From Alphaproteobacteria bacterium (GTDB taxonomy: Bacteria; Pseudomonadota; Alphaproteobacteria; Micavibrionales; UBA2020): a stretch of DNA of 64,000 nucleotides. Location: assembly GCA_025934695.1 (NCBI GenBank), contig JAICWS010000001.1, forward strand, positions 1,269,301 to 1,333,300, given 5' to 3'. The position numbers and the translations under genes were made by a program. Shown here piece by piece: positions 10,287 to 18,641 of this stretch. Below the pieces are notes generated by a model. That model was not told the origin of the DNA and did not search any database. It was given only the letters and a program-made list of their open reading frames with translations. Each line of letters opens with the position of its first letter. The first letter of the stretch is position 1.

Positions 10287-11180
10287 TTAAACCGCCTCCG
10301 CGCCGGAGATGATCTCGATGAGTTCCTTGGTGATGTAGGCTTGGCGCGCGCGGTTGTAGCGCAGCGTCAGCTTGGAAATCATGTCGCCCGCGTTGCGGGT
10401 CGCGTTGTCCATCGCGGTCATGCGCGCGGCCTGTTCGCCGGCGGCGCTGTCCAGCAGCGCACGGAAGATTTGGACGGACAAGTTGCGCGGCAGCAGTGCT
10501 GCCAGGATGTCCTGCTCTTCCGGTTCAAAGTCATAGACGGTCCTGGGACCGGTCGCGTCCTGCTTCTGCTCGCCCTTGACCTCCTCGATCGGGAAGGGGA
10601 TCAGCTGCTGGGCGGTCGGGTCCTGCTTGATGACGGACTTGAAGCGGTTATAGATCACGGTGCAAACGTCGAATTCGCGGCGCTCGGCCATGTCGAGCAC
10701 ATACTGCGACACCTGCTGCGCGTCGGCGAAGGACAGGCGCTTGCGGCCCAAGCCTTCGAAGGTCTGGATGATCTTGCCCGCATGCTCGCGCTTGAGCACG
10801 TCGCGGCCCTTGCGGCCGACGCAGACGATCTTGACCGTCTTGCCGGCTTCGGTGAGTTCGCGGATCTTGGCACGTGCGAGGCGGTTGACGAAGGCGTTGA
10901 AGCCCCCGCAGAGGCCCCGGTCGGAAGTAACGACGACGAGAAGGTGCACGTCCGACTTGCCGGTGCCCGCCAGAAGAGTCGGCGAGTTCGAGTTGATCGT
11001 CGTGTTGGCGACCAGGCGCGACAGCATGCTCGCCATGCGTTCGGCGTAGGGGCGGCTCGCCTCGGCCTGCGTCTGCGCGCGGCGCAGCTTGGAGGCTGCG
11101 ACCATCTTCATGGCCGAGGTGATCTTGCGCGTGGATTTCACGCTGGCGATCCGGTTCCTGAAGTCCTTTAGGCTTGGCAT
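10287..11180 (-). CDS. atpG: F1 ATP synthase gamma subunit
   Basis: 297 residues. The N-terminal helix ([20 protein letters not shown]), [10 protein letters not shown] and the C-terminal helix ([15 protein letters not shown]) are diagnostic. Gamma is the rotating shaft inside the alpha3beta3 ring. It sits between atpA and the PH-domain gene with short gaps. Confidence 0.98.
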   Translation of the reverse strand: MPSLKDFRNRIASVKSTRKITSAMKMVAASKLRRAQTQAEASRPYAERMASMLSRLVANTTINSNSPTLLAGTGKSDVHLLVVVTSDRGLCGGFNAFVNRLARAKIRELTEAGKTVKIVCVGRKGRDVLKREHAGKIIQTFEGLGRKRLSFADAQQVSQYVLDMAERREFDVCTVIYNRFKSVIKQDPTAQQLIPFPIEEVKGEQKQDATGPRTVYDFEPEEQDILAALLPRNLSVQIFRALLDSAAGEQAARMTAMDNATRNAGDMISKLTLRYNRARQAYITKELIEIISGAEAV

Positions 11181-11202
11181 CCTTCAAGCTTCCTTTAAGG
11201 GT

Positions 11203-12756
11203 TTAAGCCGCTTTCGCGATATGGGTCGAGGTGAACTCGGCCGTGAACTTCTGCAGGAATGCCTGCAGCGCGGCCTTGGTCTCGTCCGAGATCTTCTGTT
11301 CGTCGCGGATGCTCTTCAGGATCGACGCACCCGCGCCGCGGATGGCGGCGAGGTACTGCTGTTCATAGGCGCCGATGTCCTTGATGGCGACGCCGTCGAG
11401 GTAGCCGTTCACGCCGGCGAAGATGACCGCGACCTGCTCTTCCATCGAGAGCGGGCTGTACTGGGGCTGCTTGAGCAGCTCGGTCAGGCGCGCGCCGCGG
11501 GCGAGCAGCTTCTGCGAGGTCGCGTCGAGGTCCGAGGCGAACTGCGCGAAAGCTTCCATCTCGCGGTACTGGGCGAGCTCGAGCTTGATCGTGCCGGCGA
11601 CCTGTTTCATCGCTTTTGTCTGCGCGGCGGAGCCGACGCGCGAGACCGAAAGACCGACCGAGATCGCGGGACGGATGCCTTTATAGAAGAGGCCCGTTTC
11701 CAGGAAGATCTGGCCGTCGGTGATCGAGATCACGTTCGTGGGAATGTAGGCGGAGACGTCGCCGGCCTGGGTTTCGATGACCGGCAGGGCGGTCAAGCTA
11801 CCCGAACCCTTGTCGTCCGAGAGTTTCGCCGCGCGCTCGAGCAGGCGGGAGTGGAGATAGAACACGTCGCCGGGATAGGCTTCGCGGCCCGGCGGGCGGC
11901 GCAGCAGCAGCGACATCTGGCGGTAGGCGACGGCCTGTTTCGACAGGTCGTCGTACACCAGCAGGGCGTGCATGCCGTTGTCACGGAAGAATTCGCCCAT
12001 CGTGCAGCCCGTGTAGGGCGCGAGATATTGCAGCGGGGCGGGTTCGGAGGCAGTCGCGGCGACGACGATGGAATATTCCATCGCGCCGTTGTCTTCGAGC
12101 GCCTTGACGAGCTGCGCCACGGTCGAGCGCTTCTGGCCGACGGCGACGTAGATGCAATAGAGCTTTTTCTTCTCGTCGGTGCCCTTGTTGATCTCTTTCT
12201 GGTTCAGGATGGTATCGAGGGCGATGGCGGTCTTGCCGGTCTGGCGGTCGCCGATGATGAGTTCGCGCTGTCCGCGGCCGATCGGCACGAGGGCGTCGAG
12301 AGCCTTGAGCCCGGTGGCCATCGGCTCATGCACCGACTTGCGGGCGATGATGCCGGGTGCCTTGATGTCGACGCGGGAGCTTTGCTTGGCCTTCAGCGGG
12401 CCTTTGCCGTCGATCGGGTTGCCGAGCGCGTCGACAACACGTCCGAGCAGTTCCTTGCCGACGGGGACGGACACAATTTCGCCGGTCTGGCGCACGGTGT
12501 CGCCTTCCTTGATGTCGCGGTCTTCGCCGAAGATGACCACGCCGACGTTGTCGTTTTCGAGGTTGAGGGCCATGCCTTTAATGCCGTTCGAGAACTCGAC
12601 CAGCTCGCCCATCTTCACCTTGTCGAGGCCGTAGACGCGCGCGACGCCGTCGCCGACCGACACGACCTGGCCCGTCTCAGCGACGTCGGCTTCCGCGCCG
12701 AACTTGCTGATCTGGTTCTTCAGGATGGAGGAAATTTCTGCTGCACGGATTTCCAT
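11203..12756 (-). CDS. atpA: F1 ATP synthase alpha subunit
   Basis: 517 residues. Walker A is [22 protein letters not shown] and the RSTVAQLVK region are typical. Alpha carries the non-catalytic nucleotide sites and the arginine finger. Four nucleotides separate it from atpH. Confidence 0.98.
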   Translation of the reverse strand: MEIRAAEISSILKNQISKFGAEADVAETGQVVSVGDGVARVYGLDKVKMGELVEFSNGIKGMALNLENDNVGVVIFGEDRDIKEGDTVRQTGEIVSVPVGKELLGRVVDALGNPIDGKGPLKAKQSSRVDIKAPGIIARKSVHEPMATGLKALDALVPIGRGQRELIIGDRQTGKTAIALDTILNQKEINKGTDEKKKLYCIYVAVGQKRSTVAQLVKALEDNGAMEYSIVVAATASEPAPLQYLAPYTGCTMGEFFRDNGMHALLVYDDLSKQAVAYRQMSLLLRRPPGREAYPGDVFYLHSRLLERAAKLSDDKGSGSLTALPVIETQAGDVSAYIPTNVISITDGQIFLETGLFYKGIRPAISVGLSVSRVGSAAQTKAMKQVAGTIKLELAQYREMEAFAQFASDLDATSQKLLARGARLTELLKQPQYSPLSMEEQVAVIFAGVNGYLDGVAIKDIGAYEQQYLAAIRGAGASILKSIRDEQKISDETKAALQAFLQKFTAEFTSTHIAKAA

Positions 12757-12760
12757 GGAT

Positions 12761-13354
12761 TTAAGCTACCTCTTTCATTTTGGCTTTATCTGAGAGTTCG
12801 TCAGTTTTTTTTAGCGCGCGGTGCAGGCGCTCAAGCTTGGTGCGCACGGATGAGTCGATGAGGCGCGAGCCCACGCGGACGACGAGGCCGCCCATGATGG
12901 CGGGATCGATGTCGAGGGTGACCTGCACCTTGCGGCCGAGCGCCGTCGCCAGGTTCGCGGCGATTTCGCCCAGTTGCGCCTGGTCGAGAGCCTGCGCGGC
13001 GGTGACATGCGCGGAAATTTCCCCGCGGTGTTCTGAAACGAGGGTCTGCACGGCCGCGACGACGTCTTTGAGCGCGGCGAGACGGCGCTTTTCAGCCAGC
13101 GTGCCGAGAAGCTTTTGCGTCAGCTCGGATAATTTAAGCTGCTGGGCGATCGCGACCATGGCATCGGCCTGGTCCGCGCGGCGCAGCGTCGGGTTGGAGA
13201 TGAACGCGGCGAACTCGCCGCCCGCGTCGATCATGGCGCCGACGGTCTCCAGGTCTTTCGCGACCTGGTCGATGAGCGAGCGTTCCTGCGCCAGTTCAAA
13301 AAAAGCCGTGGCGTAGCGCCTTGCGATATCCTGGTTTCCTGCCTGGGAAGCCAA
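12761..13354 (-). CDS. atpH: F1 ATP synthase delta subunit
   Basis: 197 residues with [13 protein letters not shown] near the N-terminus and the C-terminal [25 protein letters not shown] that marks the delta/OSCP family (short parts: [13 protein letters not shown]). Delta ties F1 to the peripheral stalk. The start appears to be TTG at 13354, placed 6-7 nt after a strong GAGGGGG site; no better ATG exists. First gene of the F1 operon; the ~170 nt upstream are AT-rich and probably hold the promoter, but I see no convincing -35/-10 pair. Confidence 0.96.
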   Translation of the reverse strand: MASQAGNQDIARRYATAFFELAQERSLIDQVAKDLETVGAMIDAGGEFAAFISNPTLRRADQADAMVAIAQQLKLSELTQKLLGTLAEKRRLAALKDVVAAVQTLVSEHRGEISAHVTAAQALDQAQLGEIAANLATALGRKVQVTLDIDPAIMGGLVVRVGSRLIDSSVRTKLERLHRALKKTDELSDKAKMKEVA

Positions 13355-13524
13355 TTGATCCCCCTCTATAATTCCTGGTCTTCGCTATGCGCCCTCATAT
13401 AGGGCACCTATTTATATAGTCCATTCCCGGTGCCGGATTTAGCACGAGTCTCAGATTCTATGCAACTGAATCTGCGGTACTTACGGCCTCAAAAACGGCA
13501 TTTTTCGTAATTCAGCGGCGCCTG

Positions 13525-14448
13525 TCACGGCGTCTGGCCGCTGGCTTCCTTTTTGCCCTCGAGATAGGGGCGCATCATATCTGCGACGTCGCTCGCCTTC
13601 TCGTCCGTCCTGATGATTTCGGCCATCTTGCCATCCGGGGCCATGAAATAAACGAAGGCCGAATGGTCGAAGGAATAATCATGGCCGTTCGCATTGTCAT
13701 GACGCGAGGCATAGACCTTGTAGGCGTCCTCGACCGCTTTGATCTGGTCTTCCGTCCCGGTCAGGCCCAGGAAGGACTTGTGGAAGTGGCCGACATATTC
13801 CTTCAGCACGTTCGGCTTGTCGCGGAAGCTGTCGATGGAAATGAACAGCGGCTGGACCTTGGCGGCATCGTCGCCGAGCTGGTCGAGCGCCGACGTCAGC
13901 TTGTCGAGCGTCACGGGGCAGATATCCGGGCAGTTGGTAAAGCCGAAGAAGACCAGCAGGTATTTACCGGGCCAGGATTTCTCGGTGACCTTATTGCCGT
14001 TGTGGTCGGTCAGCGAAAAAGCGCCGCCAACGCCGACTTCTTTCGGGGGCACATCGCCGCGGGCGGCGGCGAGATTTTGCATGACTTCCGGCGAGGCGTC
14101 CCGCTTGCCTTCCGCCTCGGAGCCCGAGACTTTCGCAACAGCTGCATCGGCCGAAGCCACCGCGGGTGCGGTTTTTTCCTCCGGCGGTTTCTCTTCCGGC
14201 GCAGTTTTTGCCGCAGCGGCGTCATGGCCGGTCAGCGAGGAATTTTCAGCGGTACCTTCGTCCGCTTCCGTCATGGCGGGCGATGCGGCACCCTCTTTCT
14301 TTTCTGCGGGTTTGGCGGCTGGCTTGGCTTCGCTGGCGACCTGCAGCTGCGGCATGCTGCCGCTGTGCGGGGATTGAAGCCAGGCGGCGCCAGCGCCGAG
14401 CCCGAAACCGGCGATGGCCAGAACCAGGAATTTCATGAAGCCTTTCAT
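13525..14448 (-). CDS. SCO1/SenC family copper chaperone
   Basis: 307 residues: an N-terminal membrane anchor (residues 5-22), a long low-complexity Ala/Lys/Glu/Pro linker (about 35-130), then a thioredoxin-like SCO domain. The copper ligands are C173 and C177 in TNCPDICP and H262 in FDHSAFVYF. The family delivers copper to the CuA centre of cytochrome c oxidase or reduces its cysteines, acting outside the inner membrane. The linker is much longer than in typical SCO proteins and may space the domain across the periplasm. It lies upstream of, and in the same direction as, the F1 operon. Confidence 0.93.
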   Translation of the reverse strand: MKGFMKFLVLAIAGFGLGAGAAWLQSPHSGSMPQLQVASEAKPAAKPAEKKEGAASPAMTEADEGTAENSSLTGHDAAAAKTAPEEKPPEEKTAPAVASADAAVAKVSGSEAEGKRDASPEVMQNLAAARGDVPPKEVGVGGAFSLTDHNGNKVTEKSWPGKYLLVFFGFTNCPDICPVTLDKLTSALDQLGDDAAKVQPLFISIDSFRDKPNVLKEYVGHFHKSFLGLTGTEDQIKAVEDAYKVYASRHDNANGHDYSFDHSAFVYFMAPDGKMAEIIRTDEKASDVADMMRPYLEGKKEASGQTP

Positions 14449-14554
14449 AGGCGCTCCTTTTTGCGTCAGATGATAGCCAAGTATATAAGAGTAAACGGAT
14501 TTTCAATCAAGCCTGCGGACAGGCCCGGATTTGCACCGACATAATGCGTGGCGG

Positions 14555-15325
14555 CTAAAGCTGGAAGCCCTTGGCGGGATGGCCGGGCGTGCCTTCCGGC
14601 TTTTTCCTGAGTTCGAGCGGCCGGTTCACTTCGATGGTCTCGTGCGTCGATACGGCGGTGGCGTTGAAGGCATCGGCGGGCTTGGCCGCGGCGTCCTGAT
14701 CGTCAGGCACATTTTTCAGCATCGCCCGCAGCATCTCGCTCTGCTTGTCGCCGAAGCTGCTGTAGTTCCCGTAGCTGCCGTTTTGCAGCACTGACAGCGG
14801 GAATTTGCCGGCATTGTCGGCGACCATCGGGTTCGCGCCATGCCCGAGGTAATGCATGACCTTGGAATAGCTCTCGTCCTGGATCGCCCTGAGCAAGGGC
14901 GTCGCACCCTTGGCGTTGCGCGTATTCACATCCAGTCCTTTTGACAGGAGATAATCGCTGACTTTGCTGTCGAAGTTCTGATAAGACCAGTCGGCGGCCG
15001 GAAAGACCGCGTTGCTCGACGGCGGGCTGCGCGTGGCGTTCACATTCGCGCCGCCCTGCTCCACCGCCAGCTTCACGACCGGAAGCAATGACTGTTTGAT
15101 CCCGGCGAACAGCAGCAGGTCCGCATCCGCGCCTTTCTTGAGCGCGAGGCTCAGAAGCGAAGGGTCGACCGAGCCCAGCGTGCCGTGCGTCGTCAGCCCT
15201 TCCACCAGCTTGTCCGGCGTCGCGCCCTTTTCAAGCGACAGCCGCATCATCTCGGCATCGTTGTTGTTGACGCCGCGTTGAAGGACCTCGTCGAGAGCCT
15301 GCTTCTGTTCGGGCGTGCGCGTCAT
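14555..15325 (-). CDS. ankyrin-repeat protein with basic C-terminal tail, copy A
   Basis: About 256 residues from the ATG at 15325, chosen over the track start at 15454 because that lies in the upstream gene. It contains degenerate ankyrin repeats (for example VSDYLLSKGLDVNTRNAKGATPLL in part: GLDVNTRNAKGATPLL). No signal peptide. The C-terminus carries IEVNRPLELRKKP followed by a Gly/Pro-rich end. Immediately upstream (7 nt) is a paralogue with a matching tail. Ankyrin repeats mediate protein-protein contacts; partners are unknown. Confidence 0.85.
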   Translation of the reverse strand: MTRTPEQKQALDEVLQRGVNNNDAEMMRLSLEKGATPDKLVEGLTTHGTLGSVDPSLLSLALKKGADADLLLFAGIKQSLLPVVKLAVEQGGANVNATRSPPSSNAVFPAADWSYQNFDSKVSDYLLSKGLDVNTRNAKGATPLLRAIQDESYSKVMHYLGHGANPMVADNAGKFPLSVLQNGSYGNYSSFGDKQSEMLRAMLKNVPDDQDAAAKPADAFNATAVSTHETIEVNRPLELRKKPEGTPGHPAKGFQL

Positions 15326-15332
15326 TCCATTC

Positions 15333-16016
15333 TCACAGGGTAAAGCCGGATGCCGGCTTGCGTTTGAGTTCGATGGGACGGTTGATCTCGATGGCTTCCG
15401 ATGTTGCAGGGGCCGGACCGCTGTCATTTGCGGGCGCGGCAACGGCGGCGGCATCGCTGCGGCGCTTGGTGTTCGCCATCATCGCCTTGACCAGCGCCAG
15501 CTTCTTGTCGCTATTGTACCAGTCGGCGTCCTCGATGACTTTCAGCGGCACTTTCTGGTCAGCGCAGACCCGCAGCGGATCGGCGTCATGATCGACGAGA
15601 TATTTTATCACTTTCTCCTGCTGCAAGCGGACGGCCGCCATCAGGGCCGTATCACCGCTGGGCGACGGCGCATCGATCTTCGCGCCCTTCGCCAGCAGGA
15701 AATCGCCGACCTCGGCCGAGAAATTTTCGGTCAGCCAGAAGAAAACCGGATAGGCCACGTTGGAACGAAGAACGTTGCCGTCGGAAATTCCGCTGCGGGA
15801 AGCATGGATGTCCGCGCCGTGGTCGATGGCCGCCTTGACCCAGTCCAACCGCCGGGCCGCCACCGCGCTGAACAGCATCATGTCGGCGTCGGCGCCGCTG
15901 TCGACGGCATTCGTCATCATGTCGAGGTCCTGGGCAGCGATTGCCATTTTCAGGGCCTCGTCCAGCGCCTGTTTCTGGACAGCATTCAGGGGGTCTTTAC
16001 TCAAGATCGACTCCAC
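15333..16016 (-). CDS. ankyrin-repeat protein with basic C-terminal tail, copy B
   Basis: 227 residues, paralogous to the next gene: both begin with a QKQALDE segment, carry ankyrin-like repeats (ADIHASRSG, AKIDAPSPSGDTALMAA) and end with the same kind of tail (IEINRPIELKRKP here). A disordered Ala/Pro stretch joins repeats and tail. First gene of a two-gene minus-strand unit. Cytoplasmic by the absence of a signal peptide, unless the tail is an export signal. Confidence 0.85.
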   Translation of the reverse strand: MESILSKDPLNAVQKQALDEALKMAIAAQDLDMMTNAVDSGADADMMLFSAVAARRLDWVKAAIDHGADIHASRSGISDGNVLRSNVAYPVFFWLTENFSAEVGDFLLAKGAKIDAPSPSGDTALMAAVRLQQEKVIKYLVDHDADPLRVCADQKVPLKVIEDADWYNSDKKLALVKAMMANTKRRSDAAAVAAPANDSGPAPATSEAIEINRPIELKRKPASGFTL

Positions 16017-16098
16017 GTCCTTGATTTGCCTTAATTTATCATAATGCGCCGAAGGGAGTCAAACACCCTCCTTCGACACGCAACAGCTTGAGAAAAAA

Positions 16099-16116
16099 GG
16101 ATAAAATATTTTATCC
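16099..16116. promoter_or_regulatory. 18-bp perfect palindrome between divergent genes
   Basis: GGATAAAATATTTTATCC is perfectly self-complementary and sits in the ~180-nt gap between the divergent ankyrin unit and the 16201 gene, where an operator would be expected. No regulator gene is adjacent, so the role is a guess. Confidence 0.35.
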
Positions 16117-16200
16117 CCAACCTCTTGCAGGACGAATATCACTGCCGCATAATCTGCTCATCCAATTTTCATAGCGTTTTCCAGAAGGGGCGGTTTTTTG

Positions 16201-16635
16201 ATGCCGAACCATGAGAAAAAGAAGCTCAAATCCGATTTCGAGCAGGCCGTCGCGGGCGACGCCTATTATACCATCTTCTCGGTCGAGGAAGCGCCGGACG
16301 CTCCCGGCAAATGGGATGTGCTGTTCTGCATCTCCGGCTCCAAGGATGACATGGAGGCCTTGAGCCCCTTATGCCCGTCCGACGTCCGCTATCTTCTCCA
16401 CCGCGCCTATGCCTTCGCGAAGGACAAGCCGGAATACTTAGGAGAAGAAGCGCGCAACTTGCATGTCGCGCGCGTCGATTCAAAAGCGCGGGCGGAACGG
16501 CTCGCTTCCGAGCTCGTCTATATCCTGCGGGACGCGGGCGTGGCGCCGATGACGGAGGACGAGGGAAAATACATGCCGATGGCGCCCGAAACTTCGCGGC
16601 CCGACATTTTCAAGCCTAAGCCACCCCGCTCTTAG
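16201..16635 (+). CDS. hypothetical protein
   Basis: About 144 residues from the ATG at 16201 (a TTG lies one codon earlier); GAAGGGG upstream is a plausible ribosome-binding site. Soluble, mixed alpha/beta composition, ending in a Pro/Lys-rich tail (FKPKPPRS). No domain recognised. It converges on and overlaps the HD-domain gene by 20 bp. Confidence 0.7.
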   Translation: MPNHEKKKLKSDFEQAVAGDAYYTIFSVEEAPDAPGKWDVLFCISGSKDDMEALSPLCPSDVRYLLHRAYAFAKDKPEYLGEEARNLHVARVDSKARAERLASELVYILRDAGVAPMTEDEGKYMPMAPETSRPDIFKPKPPRS

Positions 16636-17269
16636 CGATCTCCGACTTCAATTGTTCCAGGTACGCGCGCATAAACGCGGCGCGGCGCTGCCCTTCTTCG
16701 CGCGCGGAGGCCGTCTGCAGCATCTCCGCCACCTTGAACAGCTTCACGAAAAAATGATCAACGGCGAAATTTTTGTCGTCGGGATCGCGGCTGTCGCCCA
16801 GCGGATCGTCAGCATGATAATAAGGGCGCGCCAGCAGAGCGCTCACCGTGAAACAGCGCGCGATGCCGATGGCGCCCAGCGCGTCGAGCCGGTCGGCGTC
16901 CTGCACGACCTTCGCCTCGATCGTCTTGGGCGCGATGCCGGCGCTGAAACTGTGCGCGGCGATGGCATGGCCGATCGCTTCCAGGTGCTGCGCGGGATAA
17001 TCCACCGATTTCAGCCAGGCGCAGGCCGCTTCGGCCGAGAGCCGCGAGGCATCTTTGCGGCGCGGATCGTTCTTGGGAACGTTCGCGAAATCATGGAAAT
17101 ACGCGGCGGGAACCACGACATCGGGGTCCGCCCCCTCTTCCTTTGCCAGCTTCATCGCCATGCGCACGACCCGCTGGATGTGAAGCGCGTCATGCGAGGG
17201 ATCGGAGGCCGGGTAGAGCTCCCGCGCCTTGCCGTCGAACATCGTCCGCCATTCGTCGAGGCTGCGCAT
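16616..17269 (-). CDS. HD-domain phosphohydrolase (YedJ-like)
   Basis: 217 residues from the ATG at 17269 (GGGAG upstream; the track start at 17449 would overlap the divergent gene). HD-superfamily metal ligands are visible: H in DALHIQRVV, the HD pair in AAYFHDF, and D in VVQDADRLDALGAIGIAR. The VQDADRLDALGA signature matches the YedJ group of predicted phosphohydrolases, whose substrate is poorly defined. Its start is 70 nt from the divergent epimerase gene, so their promoters may overlap. Confidence 0.88.
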   Translation of the reverse strand: MRSLDEWRTMFDGKARELYPASDPSHDALHIQRVVRMAMKLAKEEGADPDVVVPAAYFHDFANVPKNDPRRKDASRLSAEAACAWLKSVDYPAQHLEAIGHAIAAHSFSAGIAPKTIEAKVVQDADRLDALGAIGIARCFTVSALLARPYYHADDPLGDSRDPDDKNFAVDHFFVKLFKVAEMLQTASAREEGQRRAAFMRAYLEQLKSEIAKSGVA

Positions 17270-17285
17270 CTTGCCGCCGCTCCCT

Positions 17286-17314
17286 TTGCCAAAGAAGATG
17301 GGCGAATATATAAT
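17286..17314 (+). promoter_or_regulatory. sigma-70-type promoter of the epimerase gene
   Basis: TTGCCA (17286-17291) and TATAAT (17309-17314) are 17 nt apart, 25 nt before the epimerase ATG, inside the gap shared with the divergent HD-domain gene. Confidence 0.55.
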
Positions 17315-17338
17315 GTATCGTTCTGAAAGGAAACAGGC

Positions 17339-18223
17339 ATGCGCATATTGCTGACGGGTGGAGCGGGAGACCTTGGCGTCTTGCTGTCGGAGGCGCTGTC
17401 CAAGCGCGGCGACGAGCCTGCCGTCATCGACCTCGCGCCGCCGCATCATTCGGTCAAAAGCTATTTTCCGGCCTCAATCCTCAATCTCGGCGCGGTGTCG
17501 GCTTCGGTCGAGGACGCGGACTGCATCGTGCACATCGCCGCCTGGCACGGCATCCACGAAAGCAAGCAGACCAAGACCGCGGGCGACTTCCACGACCTGA
17601 ATGTGACCGGGACCTTTAACATGCTCGATGCGGCGGCGATCGAGGGCGTAAAGAAATTCATCTTCATCTCCTCGACCAGCATCTCGGACCGCTACGGGAT
17701 CTACGGCCACACCAAGATCCTGGGCGAGGAAATGGCGCGCGCCTTTGCCCACCGCCACGACATGGACGTGATCATCCTGCGCCCGCGCGCCTTCATTCCG
17801 AGCTGGAACACCTCCGTCTACACGAATTTCGCGGAATGGGCCGCCTGGTTCTCGCGCGGCGCGGTGCATATCACTGACGTCATGCAGTCGGTCCTCTGCG
17901 CCATTGACTATCTGAAGGACAACTCCGGCTTCTCGCCTAAAGCCCCCGCCTTCGTCGTCGACGGCGCCTATGAATTCACGAAGGACGATCTTGACAACTG
18001 GGACAAGGACGGGCCCGGCACGACCTTTGAAAAATATTATCCGGGCGTCTCGGAGCTGTTCAGGAAACACGGGCTCGACCCCGCCCGCAAGCCCAAGGTC
18101 CTCGACATGGACGAGACGCGCCAGGTGCTGGGCTATGCGCCCCAATACAGCCTGAAGAACATGATCGAGGAGCTGAAACGCTATGACGCGGGAACGCTGA
18201 AGCTCGGGCGGGATGCGATTTGA
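17339..18223 (+). CDS. NAD-dependent epimerase/dehydratase family protein
   Basis: 294 residues of the extended SDR type. The Rossmann motif is TGGAGDLG at the N-terminus, the catalytic Ser is in SSTSISD and the YxxxK pair is YGHTK. Such enzymes act on nucleotide sugars or related carbonyl substrates. No sugar pathway genes are nearby, so the substrate is unknown. AAAGGAAA precedes the ATG. Confidence 0.88.
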   Translation: MRILLTGGAGDLGVLLSEALSKRGDEPAVIDLAPPHHSVKSYFPASILNLGAVSASVEDADCIVHIAAWHGIHESKQTKTAGDFHDLNVTGTFNMLDAAAIEGVKKFIFISSTSISDRYGIYGHTKILGEEMARAFAHRHDMDVIILRPRAFIPSWNTSVYTNFAEWAAWFSRGAVHITDVMQSVLCAIDYLKDNSGFSPKAPAFVVDGAYEFTKDDLDNWDKDGPGTTFEKYYPGVSELFRKHGLDPARKPKVLDMDETRQVLGYAPQYSLKNMIEELKRYDAGTLKLGRDAI

Positions 18224-18266
18224 CCGAAATTTTTTAGGTATGGCGACCCTTGGCTCAAAAGCGGGC

Positions 18267-18527
18267 TCATTCCCGCTTCTTGGCATTCGGATACTGCCGC
18301 TTCAATTCCTCTGAATGCCTCCTGTCGGGATCCAACTCAGGATACTGCTTCAGGATCGGGAAAATAATATCAAGCGTCATGGACTTTAGGATGTCGCCGG
18401 TTGCCTTTGACATTTCGGTCTTCTCTTCGCTGTCGGGAAGTGCATCAATTTGCGCCATTAACGCCCCTATATGCGGGTCTAATGCGAGAGCGGCTTCGAG
18501 AATTGAAGAAGCATATTTTTTATCCAT
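18267..18527 (-). CDS. small hypothetical protein
   Basis: 86 residues, mainly helical and charged, from the ATG at 18527 (GAGGG upstream). No domain recognised. It lies in the convergent space after the epimerase gene. Codon use and a good ribosome-binding site support it being real. Confidence 0.6.
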   Translation of the reverse strand: MDKKYASSILEAALALDPHIGALMAQIDALPDSEEKTEMSKATGDILKSMTLDIIFPILKQYPELDPDRRHSEELKRQYPNAKKRE

Positions 18528-18641
18528 CAACAACGCCCTCTAAATTCGACGTAATTCCGGGGACACTTACTTAATTCCTCACATCGCATTCGTCAGGACT
18601 CCACACCGATATTCGGCGCAACACCGCGCGGGCAGCGCCGC

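Noticed and set aside
11089-12861. 590-residue plus-strand ORF opposite atpA
   Set aside because: Shadow of atpA and its neighbours.
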